Source: CADEFF01 sp964569315 | Lineage (GTDB): Bacteria; Pseudomonadota; Alphaproteobacteria; Dongiales; Dongiaceae | Direction of reading: 5' to 3' | DNA: 39,415 nucleotides | NCBI GenBank assembly: GCA_964569315.1 | Contig: CAZMUZ010000024.1 | Coordinates: 1-39,415, forward strand | Part shown: positions 15,357 to 22,834 of the stretch, piece by piece | Layout of the letters: every line of letters starts with the position of its first letter | Numbering within the stretch: position 1 is the stretch's first letter | Made by a program: the position numbers and the translations under genes | Notes under the pieces: model-generated | Told to the model about the DNA's origin: nothing | Database searches by the model: none | Seen by the model: the letters and a program-made list of their open reading frames with translations, nothing else

Positions 15357-17056
15357 CCGGCCAGCGCAACATCGGCGCCACCCTGCTCGGAATCTCGATC
15401 GGCTTCCTGGTCCTGCTCTATGTGCTGCCGATCTCGAACCTGGCGCTGCTGAGCCTCGTGGAAGGCGGGCGAGCCTATCGCGAATTTTTCGCGATGGAGG
15501 CCTCGATCCCGATCCTAATCAACACCTTCCTCTTCTCCGCCGAGGTCACGTTCTTCTCGCTGGTCCTGGGTTACCCCGTCGCTTGCGTGGCGTTGACCGC
15601 GTCGCGGCGCTGGAGCGCCATCATTCTGCTGATCTCGACCGTGCCGCTCTGGACCAGCCTGCTGGTGCGCACCTATGCGTGGCTCGCCTTGCTCGGCCGG
15701 AACGGCGTCATCAACCAGACTTTGCAGTCCGTCGGGCTCATAGACACGCCGCTCGACCTCAGCCGCAACAGCTTCGGCGCCATGGTAAGCAGCGTCTACA
15801 TCATGCTGCCGCTGATGGTGTTGACGCTCTACGCGGCGATGCGGCAGATCGACATGAACACGATCAAGGCGGCAAGGACGCTCGGCGCCCGCCGCTCGCA
15901 GGCCTTCCTCGCGGTTTTCGTGCCGCTCTCCAAGCCCGGCATCGTCTCGGCCTGCCTGCTCGTGTTCATCATCTCGCTCGGATTCTTCGTAACGCCCGCG
16001 CTGCTGGGCGGTCCGTCCGACCGGACCTTCTCGATGCTGATCGCGCAGCAGATCAATCGCCTCGCCGATTTCGCCGCGGCCTCCGCGCAATCCATCTTCT
16101 TCCTGGGGATCTCGATCGCCATGCTGCTGGTTTTCGCCGGCACCATCGGCTTCGACCAGTTCATCGGCGGACGGCTCCGGCAGCAGGGGCGAAGCTGGCT
16201 CGCCGCCTCCCCTTTGGTGGATCACCTGCCGCTTCTGGCGCCGCCGCTCCGCATCCTGGAATCGCGCTTGCTCTGGAACCTCGTGGTGGGCGCGATCCTG
16301 CTCTGGCTGCTGTCGCCCTTCCTCGTGATCATCCAGCTCTCCCTGTCCGCGGCGGACTATCTGCAGTTTCCAGTGCAGGAATGGTCGCTGCGCTGGTACG
16401 AGGAGCTTGCGGCGACGCGCCAATGGCGCACCGCCGGCCTGAACTCGCTGGTGGTTGCGGCGATCGCCTCCGCGCTGGCGCTTGGAATAGGCCTTACGGC
16501 GGCGCTCGGGCTGCGCGAGGTGCGCGGCAGCGTCGGCCGGTTCGCGCTCGTGATCCTGCTGGCACCGGCCCTGCTGCCCTCGATGATCTATTCGATCGGC
16601 GCCTATCTGGCGGCGGCGAAGCTCGGCTGGGCCGACAGCCGCACGGCGCTGGCACTCGCCCATTCGACCCTCGGCCTCCCCTTCGTCATCATCATCCTGA
16701 CGACGGCGCTGGGCAGCCTCGATCCCAATCTCGAGCGCGCCGCCCGTTCGCTCGGCGCCGGAAAATGGGCGAGTCTGCGTTTCGTCACCGTGCCCTTGCT
16801 GCTGCCCGCGCTCGTCAGCGCCGCCATCATCGCCTTCCAGACCTCGTTCGACGAGGTGGTGGTGTCGCTCTTCCTCAGCGGCGTGCGCACGCGCACGATC
16901 CCCCGGCTGATGTGGCAGTCGGCGACGATGGAGGTGGATCCGGCGGTGATGGCGGTCGCCGTGGTGGTGCTGGCGACGGTGCTGATTGCGGCGCTGTTCG
17001 GCTACCTGGCGGTCCGGCTCGTGCCGGGCATGCGCGCGCGAGCCGCGTCGCGATAG
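15353..17056 (+). CDS. Fused PotB-PotC type ABC transporter permease
   Basis: 567 residues from the ATG at 15353 (ATGA overlap with the ATPase gene). Two complete binding-protein-dependent permease domains lie in one uninterrupted frame. The PotB-like half is about residues 1-270, with coupling loop AARTLGARRSQAFLAVFVPL. The PotC-like half is about 300-567, with AARSLGAGKWASLRFVTVPL. In the usual Pot importers these are two proteins. The linker (about 268-310) is polar and proline-containing with LESRLLWNLVVGAILLWLL leading into the second half. Fusion fixes the heterodimer stoichiometry of the membrane channel. No internal stop, overlap or frameshift is seen. The gene ends the importer operon. 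Confidence 0.9.
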   Translation: MTGQRNIGATLLGISIGFLVLLYVLPISNLALLSLVEGGRAYREFFAMEASIPILINTFLFSAEVTFFSLVLGYPVACVALTASRRWSAIILLISTVPLWTSLLVRTYAWLALLGRNGVINQTLQSVGLIDTPLDLSRNSFGAMVSSVYIMLPLMVLTLYAAMRQIDMNTIKAARTLGARRSQAFLAVFVPLSKPGIVSACLLVFIISLGFFVTPALLGGPSDRTFSMLIAQQINRLADFAAASAQSIFFLGISIAMLLVFAGTIGFDQFIGGRLRQQGRSWLAASPLVDHLPLLAPPLRILESRLLWNLVVGAILLWLLSPFLVIIQLSLSAADYLQFPVQEWSLRWYEELAATRQWRTAGLNSLVVAAIASALALGIGLTAALGLREVRGSVGRFALVILLAPALLPSMIYSIGAYLAAAKLGWADSRTALALAHSTLGLPFVIIILTTALGSLDPNLERAARSLGAGKWASLRFVTVPLLLPALVSAAIIAFQTSFDEVVVSLFLSGVRTRTIPRLMWQSATMEVDPAVMAVAVVVLATVLIAALFGYLAVRLVPGMRARAASR

Positions 17057-17058
17057 AA

Positions 17059-17079
17059 GACGCTCGGCCGGCCGGCGTC
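17059..17079. terminator. Small stem-loop between convergent permease and desaturase genes
   Basis: GACGC-T-CGG pairs with CCG-GCGTC around a CCGG loop, giving 8 base pairs with one bulge. It lies in the 31-base gap between the convergent stops at 17056 and 17088. No clear T-run. Plausible bidirectional terminator, weakly supported. Confidence 0.35.
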
Positions 17080-17087
17080 AGGCGGCT

Positions 17088-18008
17088 TTAAAGATCGCCG
17101 ACCGGATGGGAGACCGGCTCCTTGCTCGCGAAGAGATAACGCTGCAGCAGCTCGCGATAGCCGCGGAAGGCGTAGTTGCCGTTCTGCGCGAGCAGCTCGG
17201 CCCGCCGCTCCCGATACTGCCGCGGGCGCTTGTGCCAGGGCGCGTTCGGATCGGCGTGATGCATCGCGTGCAGATTGTTGTTGAGATAGAGCAGGCTCAT
17301 GATCGGCCCGCTCTCGATGACGACCGTGCGCTCCGAGATCGCACTTCGCGCCTGATGCTCCGCGAAGGAGCGCATCAGGGTAAGGGCGAGCCCCGGAAAG
17401 GCGAAGAAGAACACATATTCCCCGACCGGCATCTTGCAGATGCCGACGACCCATCCGAGGACCAGCGCGAGTGCGACCAGATGCAGCGCCCAGTCGCGCA
17501 GCACCGCCTTGTTCCGCACGACGATGCTGTCCAGCAGCTCCATCATCACGCGCCAGGCGACGTAGGGCGGGCCGAGGACGAGACGCCCCGCGAGCGTGTT
17601 CATCGCCTTCCGGTAGGTCCGATGCAGCCAGCCCATGCGCGCCCACTGCGAGTCGGTGACGTAATAGGATTCCGGATCGTCCACCGGGCAGGTGAGGCGG
17701 TAATCGCGATGATGCGTCAGATGCGTGCGGCGATAATGGGTGTAAGGAAGCCACAACCACAGCGAGGGAAACACCAGCAAGGTGTTCCAGAGGCGCTTGC
17801 GGAAGGGATAGCCGTGGATCGCCTCATGCTGCAGCCCGCCCTGAAGGCAGACCACATAACCGCCCAACGGCATCAGCAGCCACCAGGGCAGGGCAGCGTG
17901 GTACCAGGTCAGAAAACCCCATGCGACATAGGTGCAGACGGCGACGGCCAGAGTCGGGACGTCCACCAGCGGACGCTGATGCGCACGGACGTGAGAGCTG
18001 TCGACCAT
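17088..18008 (-). CDS. Membrane fatty acid desaturase family protein
   Basis: 306 residues from the ATG at 18008; the frame is open to 18149, and the choice of start is uncertain since neither has a good ribosome binding site. The three histidine boxes of membrane di-iron desaturases/hydroxylases are present: HEAIHG (61-66), HYRRTHLTHH (91-100) and HAMHH near residue 250, separated by paired hydrophobic helices. These enzymes insert a double bond (or a hydroxyl group) into an acyl chain at the inner membrane using O2 and an electron carrier; the regiochemistry cannot be deduced. No ferredoxin or reductase gene is adjacent. It is transcribed away from the GFA genes and toward the ABC permease gene. 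Confidence 0.87.
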   Translation of the reverse strand: MVDSSHVRAHQRPLVDVPTLAVAVCTYVAWGFLTWYHAALPWWLLMPLGGYVVCLQGGLQHEAIHGYPFRKRLWNTLLVFPSLWLWLPYTHYRRTHLTHHRDYRLTCPVDDPESYYVTDSQWARMGWLHRTYRKAMNTLAGRLVLGPPYVAWRVMMELLDSIVVRNKAVLRDWALHLVALALVLGWVVGICKMPVGEYVFFFAFPGLALTLMRSFAEHQARSAISERTVVIESGPIMSLLYLNNNLHAMHHADPNAPWHKRPRQYRERRAELLAQNGNYAFRGYRELLQRYLFASKEPVSHPVGDL

Positions 18009-18196
18009 AGGTTGAATGCCGGCGAGTTCGGGCCAGTCCTTCGCTCGGTTTCCTGTTATGCCGATGGGCAGGTTTTCCTGCAAGGGAAATCCCTCTCCAG
18101 CCCGGTTTCCGCGGCTCTCCCGGGTGACATTCCCGACCGTCCCGGCCATATTTCACCGGCCGGTCGACTTACCCGAGGAACCCTCCAAGGAACGCC

Positions 18197-18628
18197 ATGA
18201 CCGCTCGTCCGAAATCGCCGGACCCGCTCACCGGGCGCTGCCTTTGCGGCGCGATCGCGCTCGAGATCCGCGGCCCGGTACGCGGCGTCGTGGTCTGCCA
18301 TTGCCGGCAATGCATCCGCCAGCATGGCGCCCCGCCGGGCTTCAGCCAGGCCGCATGGGAGAACGTAAGGCTGACCGGCGAAGAAAACCTTACCTGGTAC
18401 GCTTCCTCGGCCAAGGCGCGGCGCGGCTTCTGCCGGGTCTGCGGCTCCAGCCTGTTCTGGGAACCGGTCGGAACCGGTCGGGTCTCCTTCACGGCCGGGC
18501 TGCTGGACCAGCCGACGGGGCTCGAAACGGTGCGGCACATCTTCGTCGCCGACAAGTCGGACTATTACGAGATCCACGACGACCTGGAGAAGTTCCCCGG
18601 AACCATGCAGAAGGCGCCGTCGATATGA
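18197..18628 (+). CDS. GFA/CENP-V domain protein, first of a tandem pair
   Basis: 143 residues. The GFA zinc-binding cysteine pattern is complete: CLC at 15-17, CHCRQC at 34-39 and CRVC at 79-82. The GFA fold was named after glutathione-dependent formaldehyde-activating enzyme, but most members have unknown substrates, so formaldehyde chemistry should not be assumed. The stop codon overlaps the ATG of the second GFA gene (ATGA), so the two are translationally coupled. Spacing between the cysteines is the same in both proteins, which supports a local gene duplication. Confidence 0.88.
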   Translation: MTARPKSPDPLTGRCLCGAIALEIRGPVRGVVVCHCRQCIRQHGAPPGFSQAAWENVRLTGEENLTWYASSAKARRGFCRVCGSSLFWEPVGTGRVSFTAGLLDQPTGLETVRHIFVADKSDYYEIHDDLEKFPGTMQKAPSI

Positions 18629-19044
18629 GCAGCCCGGGCAAGCATGATTCCGCCACCGGCCACTGCCTCTGCGGCGCAGTCAATTTTCGCGTCGTCGGGC
18701 CGCTGCGCCCACTGGTGAGCGCCTGCCACTGCAGCCAGTGCCGTCGCTTCCATGGCGCGCCGGGCGCCTATACCTCGGCGGCGGAAAGCGATGTCGTCAT
18801 CGACGGGCGCGACAGCATCCGCTGGTACAACTCCTCGCCCGGTGCGCGCCGCGGCTTCTGCATGACCTGCGGCACCACGCTCTTCTGGCAGGAGATCGGC
18901 GCGAAGGAACTGGACATCGTCGCCGGCACGATCGACCTCCCGAGCGGGCTCAAGCTCGCTCGGCACATCTACGTCGCGAGCAAGGGCGACTACGAGGTGA
19001 TCGCCGACGGCCTGCCGCAGTTCCCCGCCAGCAGCCGGGGATGA
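18625..19044 (+). CDS. GFA/CENP-V domain protein, second of a tandem pair
   Basis: 139 residues. Cysteines match the first copy in position and spacing: CLC at 14-16, CHCSQC at 34-39 and CMTC at 79-82; the shared ARRGFC and LFW segments show common descent. The sequences outside the metal sites have diverged, so the two copies may act on different substrates or form a heteromer. The ATG overlaps the stop of the first copy, and its own stop overlaps the ATG of the next gene, giving three coupled genes. The catalytic role is not known for most of this family. Confidence 0.88.
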   Translation: MSSPGKHDSATGHCLCGAVNFRVVGPLRPLVSACHCSQCRRFHGAPGAYTSAAESDVVIDGRDSIRWYNSSPGARRGFCMTCGTTLFWQEIGAKELDIVAGTIDLPSGLKLARHIYVASKGDYEVIADGLPQFPASSRG

Positions 19045-19847
19045 GCCTCGCGGGATTGCCGATGTACGACCTGCCCGAGCTGCGGTGGGCGACCGATGGC
19101 TGGTGGCAGGCCCTGCGCCGGGGCTTCGCGGCGGAAGGCGTCGGCGACCTCCCTGCCGCGCTCGATCGCGGGCTTACGGCCCATGGGCAATGGCGTCGGC
19201 TCGACCTGATTTTCGGGCAGAGTTGCGGCTATCCGCTGACCCACGAGTTCGCGAGCCTCCTCCAGCCGGTGGCGACCCCCCGCTACGCGGCGGCAGGGTG
19301 CGACGGTGCCAGCTATCGGAGCTGGGTCCTGGTGCGGGACGGCAGCGACGTGGCCGGCCTCGACCAGCTTGCCGGCGCGAAGGTCGCGATCAACGACCGC
19401 ACTTCGCAGTCGGGATGCAATTCGCTGAAGTTCCTGGCGGCGCCGCTGGCGAAAGCGGGCCGGTTCTTCGGCAGCGTGACCGAAACGGGCAGCCATCTCG
19501 CGAGCATCGAGGCGGTGCGCTCAGGCGCGGCCGACCTGGCGTCGATCGATTGCGTCACTTACGGGTTGCTGGCGCGGCACCGTCCGGCGGGGTTGTTCGG
19601 CACCCGCATCATCGCGGCCGGCCCCGTGGCGCCCGCCTTGCCCTATGTCGCGCCCGCGGCGATGAGCGGAGCAACCCTCGAGAAGCTTCGTCGAGGGTTG
19701 CGGCGCGCCCTCGAGGATGCGGCGGCGGCCGAAGCGCGCGCCGCGCTTCTCATTGCGGATTGCGCGATCCTGCCGCGCGATGCCTATGGCGTGATCCTCG
19801 AGCAGGAGCGCGCGGCGGCGCGGGCCGGCTATACCGAGCTTGCCTGA
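19041..19847 (+). CDS. PhnD-like phosphate/phosphonate-binding family protein without signal peptide
   Basis: 268 residues. The fold pattern is that of PhnD/TauA-like type 2 periplasmic binding proteins: ELRWATDGWWQAL, RLDLIFGQSCGYPL, GASYRSWVLVRDGSD, LAGAKVAINDRTSQSGCNSL, SIEAVRSGAADLASIDCVTY. There is no signal peptide, lipobox or transporter gene nearby, so the protein probably stays in the cytoplasm or works as a sensor or carrier. The start ATG overlaps the stop of the second GFA gene, so it is co-translated with the GFA pair. A perfect 11-bp inverted repeat lies inside the coding sequence at 19671-19701. The ligand is unknown; phosphonate binding should not be assumed. Confidence 0.8.
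   Translation: MSLAGLPMYDLPELRWATDGWWQALRRGFAAEGVGDLPAALDRGLTAHGQWRRLDLIFGQSCGYPLTHEFASLLQPVATPRYAAAGCDGASYRSWVLVRDGSDVAGLDQLAGAKVAINDRTSQSGCNSLKFLAAPLAKAGRFFGSVTETGSHLASIEAVRSGAADLASIDCVTYGLLARHRPAGLFGTRIIAAGPVAPALPYVAPAAMSGATLEKLRRGLRRALEDAAAAEARAALLIADCAILPRDAYGVILEQERAAARAGYTELA
19671..19701 (+). repeat. Perfect 11-bp inverted repeat inside a coding sequence
   Basis: GCAACCCTCGA (19671-19681) and TCGAGGGTTGC (19691-19701) are exact reverse complements separated by GAAGCTTCG, itself containing the palindrome GAAGCTTC. The structure falls late in the PhnD-like gene and would form a stable RNA hairpin. Confidence 0.6.
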
Positions 19848-19856
19848 CGAAAGCCG

Positions 19857-21020
19857 TCAAATCGCGAATCGGGCCGGGTGGAAGGGGGCGAGCTCGGCCG
19901 GCATGTTCCCGGTCGCGATCTCCTCGGCGAGCAGCCGCCCGATCTCGAGCGCGAGCGTGACGCCGCTATGCGTGACGGCGACCCAGGCACCCGGTGCTCC
20001 GGCAAGGGGCCCGAGGATCGAATAGCCGTCGGCCGGCATCGGACGCCTGCCGACCTTGCCGCGGGCTTGCAGTCCGGTCGTCTCGAGCGCGGGCAGCCAG
20101 CTCCGCGCCCGCTCGACGAGAGCGGCGGTCGCCTTTTCGATGACCGCCGGGCGGTCGCCTTCGCCGACCCATTCGTCGATATCGCCCGCGCCCAAGAGCA
20201 GCCCGCCGCGCGGGCTCGGTTGGAGATGGAGCCCGTCCTCATCTGTGGCCCAGAGGAGAACGTCGAGCGACTTCGCCGCGGCGACCGGGGTCGTCTCGAC
20301 GAGGAAGCCGGGCGAAACCTGGAGCGGAAACCCGTCCGCCAGCACCGCATCGCCGGTCGCAAGCGCCGCGAGCTTCGGCGTGTCGATGCCGGCGGCGATC
20401 AGCAGGCCTCCGGTCTCGATCTCGCCGGCGGCGGTCTCGACCGCGGCGATGCGACCGCCGCCGCGACGGACCGCCATAATCGGTCGATTCTCGAGAAGGG
20501 TTCCGCCAAGGCGGCGGAAGTCGGCCGCGAGCCAGGCGAGAAGGCGCGGCACATCGACCCAGCGTTCGGTGCTGCAGAAGACGCCGACGATATCCTCGAC
20601 GAGCAGAAGCGTGGGCCAGCGCGCCGCGATGGCGACGCGATCGAGCCATTCGACGGGATAGTTCCAGCCGCGAAGCGTCTCGTACGTGTCCTGAAGCTGC
20701 CCCGCCAGCAGATCGTTCTCCGCCGGCGCCCATTGCAGCGAGCCGCGCCCGTGCAGGCCGATTGCTGCGGCGCCATGCTCGGCGGCCAGTGCGTGGTAGC
20801 CCGCGAGCCCCGCAGCATTCAGCCGGTGATAGGGCTCGAAGGCGGTCTTGGTGCTGGCATTCGCCCAGGCGAAGCTGGTGGCGCTGGTACCCTGGCCGAA
20901 CCGGCCGCGATCGACAGCGGCCACCTTCACGCCGCGCCGGGCGAGCTGCCAGGCGCAAGCGAGCCCGACCACGCCGCATCCGGCGACCACGACATCGACG
21001 CGTTCCATGGGGTCTGTCAC
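19857..21020 (-). CDS. FAD-dependent oxidoreductase of the DadA/ThiO (DAO) family
   Basis: 387 residues from a GTG at 21020 (GAGG 3-4 bases upstream); an ATG four codons later is an alternative. The N-terminal Rossmann motif VVVAGCGVVGLACAWQLARR with Asp37 (VDRG) binds FAD. The C-terminal part has GRRPMPADGYSILGPL and a final THSGVTLALEIGRLLAEEI, the usual DAO-family layout. Members oxidise D-amino acids, glycine, sarcosine or other secondary amines to imines. The gene starts 18 bases after the soeC-like stop on the same strand, so it is probably the last gene of that operon. Its chemical link to sulfite oxidation is unclear. It converges with the PhnD-like gene 9 bases away. Confidence 0.85.
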   Translation of the reverse strand: MTDPMERVDVVVAGCGVVGLACAWQLARRGVKVAAVDRGRFGQGTSATSFAWANASTKTAFEPYHRLNAAGLAGYHALAAEHGAAAIGLHGRGSLQWAPAENDLLAGQLQDTYETLRGWNYPVEWLDRVAIAARWPTLLLVEDIVGVFCSTERWVDVPRLLAWLAADFRRLGGTLLENRPIMAVRRGGGRIAAVETAAGEIETGGLLIAAGIDTPKLAALATGDAVLADGFPLQVSPGFLVETTPVAAAKSLDVLLWATDEDGLHLQPSPRGGLLLGAGDIDEWVGEGDRPAVIEKATAALVERARSWLPALETTGLQARGKVGRRPMPADGYSILGPLAGAPGAWVAVTHSGVTLALEIGRLLAEEIATGNMPAELAPFHPARFAI

Positions 21021-21038
21021 TGCCTCGCCGGTGCCCGC

Positions 21039-21986
21039 TCAGGCGCGGGCGGCGCCATAGTAGAGCGTCACCGCATGCTTCGCCTCGGCGAAGAAGAGCC
21101 AGCGCTCCACCAGCAGTCCCAGCATGACGGAGAGCGCCGCCAGGACGGCGGCCGGGATCGCGCCGAGCGGCGGCAGGAACATCGCAAGGATCGTCAGCAG
21201 CGCCGGCGCGGCGAAGCCGGCCAGCAGCGCGACGCGGCGCAGCTTCGCCGCATGTTTCCGCGCGATGCGAAAGCCCATCTCGCGCATGAGGTAGTTCTCG
21301 CTGGTATGCGGCGCTTCGAGGAGGCGGACCGCGCCGAACCGGCCGAGGCCGGTCGCGCTCTCGGCGCTGCTTTCGCCGGCGGCGCCGTCGATATGGCGCC
21401 AGTAACCGAGCTTGACCGCGGCCGCTGCGGCGATCGACAGCAGGGCGAAGGCACCGATCAGGCGGTCGGCCTCGCCGAAGCCGAGGAGGATCGCATTCAG
21501 CCAGAGCGCCCCGGACATCGCGGCGAACAGGAGATAGCCGGGCGCCACCCAGCGATTGTGCCAATGGGCGATGGGCTTGAGCGAGCCATAGATCATGGCG
21601 GTGCAGTAGACCGTCGCGACGGCGAGGAGGGCGGTCGCGGCTCCGGCGAGCGCCCAGGGACCCGTCATGTCCTGCGCGATGACCGCGCCATAGGCGAGGG
21701 CGAGGATGGGCAGGAAGGTCAGCAGGGAAAGCACGCCTTCGCGCGACAGCCAGGAGGAGCGCCATTGCGAAAAGGCGCGCCAGGCCCGCTCCGGACGTCC
21801 GAGATGGAAGGTGGAGGCGATGAGGCCTGCGGCGATCGCGATACTGCCGAGCCCGAGGCCCACGCCGGCCGGCCACGGATCGGGCGGCAGCCGTCCCGCG
21901 GCCGCGAGCCCGCCCATCAAGGCGACCAGCCCGTACCCGGCACCGGAGAGGGTGGTGAAGAGGATGACGGAAAGCGCGGGATGCAT
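21039..21986 (-). CDS. soeC: DmsC/SoeC-type membrane anchor subunit
   Basis: 315 residues with eight or so hydrophobic helices and the DmsC-like pattern (STFHLGRPERAWRAFSQWRSSWLSREG near residue 60-85, TAMIYGSLKPIAHWHNRWVAPGYL in the middle, RWLFFAEAKHAVTLYYG at the end). As the third subunit of a Mo-enzyme complex it anchors the A and B subunits to the cytoplasmic membrane and exchanges electrons with the quinone pool. It follows the iron-sulfur subunit gene by 107 bases, a gap with a hairpin. Naming it SoeC rather than DmsC rests on the absence of a Tat signal in the catalytic subunit. Confidence 0.85.
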   Translation of the reverse strand: MHPALSVILFTTLSGAGYGLVALMGGLAAAGRLPPDPWPAGVGLGLGSIAIAAGLIASTFHLGRPERAWRAFSQWRSSWLSREGVLSLLTFLPILALAYGAVIAQDMTGPWALAGAATALLAVATVYCTAMIYGSLKPIAHWHNRWVAPGYLLFAAMSGALWLNAILLGFGEADRLIGAFALLSIAAAAAVKLGYWRHIDGAAGESSAESATGLGRFGAVRLLEAPHTSENYLMREMGFRIARKHAAKLRRVALLAGFAAPALLTILAMFLPPLGAIPAAVLAALSVMLGLLVERWLFFAEAKHAVTLYYGAARA

Positions 21987-22020
21987 GGACGGTCAGGGCG
22001 CCGGATCGGATCGCCGGATA

Positions 22021-22061
22021 GCGAGCCCGGGCATTCTCGCCCGAAGGGCGAGCGAGCCCGG
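22021..22061 (-). other. Hairpin flanked by direct repeats between soeB and soeC
   Basis: CTCGCCC (22036-22042), GAA, GGGCGAG (22046-22052) form a perfect 7-bp stem with a 3-base loop. It is flanked by two identical copies of GCGAGCCCGG at 22021-22030 and 22052-22061. Located in the 107-base gap inside the operon, it may set mRNA processing or subunit ratio. Confidence 0.45.
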
Positions 22062-22093
22062 GGCGGAAGGCACGGCGCAGGCGTCGTCCCGCA

Positions 22094-22834
22094 TCACCGC
22101 GACAGCATCCGGTCGACCCAGCCGAGAAAGCCGGTGGCGGCGCCGGTTTCCGTCGGCAGCGGCACGGCGCCGGTGCAGCCCGCTTCGCGCTTGCGCGGGC
22201 GCGGCGGCAGATACTTGTTGACCGGCCGGCAGCCCTGTTCGGGCATCAGGTCGTAGCCGTCCCGCGCCTCGACCAGCCGCGATATCGCCGAGCCGGGATC
22301 GCCGAGATCGCCGAAATGCCGCGCCCCCACCGGGCAGGTCGAGACGCAGGCCGGGACGCGCTCCGCTTCGGCGATGTTCTCGTTGTAGATCCGGTCGATG
22401 CAGAGCGTGCATTTCTTCATCACGCCGACATCGTCGTCATATTCGCGTGCACCATAGGGGCAGGCCCAGGAACAAAGCTTGCAGCCGATGCAGAGGGCTT
22501 CGTCGATCAGGACGATTCCGTCCTCGGCGCGCTTGTAGGAGGCCCCGGTCGGGCAGACCTCGACGCAGGCGGGCGTCTCGCAATGCAGGCAGGAGCGCGG
22601 GAAATGCACCGTGCGTCCGTCGAGCCCGTCGCCCGCCTCGAAGCTGTGCACGCGGTTGAACCAGACGCCGAGCGGGTTCGGCCCATAGGGATCGAGGTCG
22701 GTGAGGGGCGCCATATGGCCGCCGCTGTTCCATTCCTTGCAGCTCACCGCGCAGGCATGGCATCCGACGCAGATATCGAGATCGATGACGAGCCCGAGCT
22801 TCACCGGGCCGGGATCGGCGGGCAGGCTGGTCAT
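22094..22834 (-). CDS. soeB: Four-cluster iron-sulfur subunit of a DMSO-reductase-family complex (SoeB type)
   Basis: 246 residues from the ATG at 22834, which overlaps the soeA stop as ATGA; the open frame continues upstream but is not protein-like. Sixteen cysteines are arranged as four [4Fe-4S] sites: Cys22/25/28/32, Cys82/85/90/94, Cys115/118/121/125 and Cys142/145/163/167, with the usual CETPACVEVCPTGA and CPVGARHFGDL segments. The subunit carries electrons between the molybdenum site and the membrane anchor on the cytoplasmic face; no export signal is present. The context, directly after the catalytic subunit gene, makes the assignment secure; the exact enzyme depends on the A subunit. 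Confidence 0.9.
   Translation of the reverse strand: MTSLPADPGPVKLGLVIDLDICVGCHACAVSCKEWNSGGHMAPLTDLDPYGPNPLGVWFNRVHSFEAGDGLDGRTVHFPRSCLHCETPACVEVCPTGASYKRAEDGIVLIDEALCIGCKLCSWACPYGAREYDDDVGVMKKCTLCIDRIYNENIAEAERVPACVSTCPVGARHFGDLGDPGSAISRLVEARDGYDLMPEQGCRPVNKYLPPRPRKREAGCTGAVPLPTETGAATGFLGWVDRMLSR

Noticed and set aside
18461..18480. Tandem 10-base duplication GAACCGGTCG x2 in the first GFA gene
   Set aside because: The second GFA protein has the same length here and 10 is not a multiple of three, so it is not a recent insertion; likely chance from codon use.
18197..19044. Formaldehyde detoxification by glutathione for the GFA pair
   Set aside because: The family name is historical and there is no adjacent glutathione-dependent formaldehyde dehydrogenase or S-formylglutathione hydrolase gene.
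19041..19847. Calling the PhnD-like gene a phosphonate ABC transporter component
   Set aside because: No signal peptide and no permease or ATPase genes nearby; the fold is used for many ligands.
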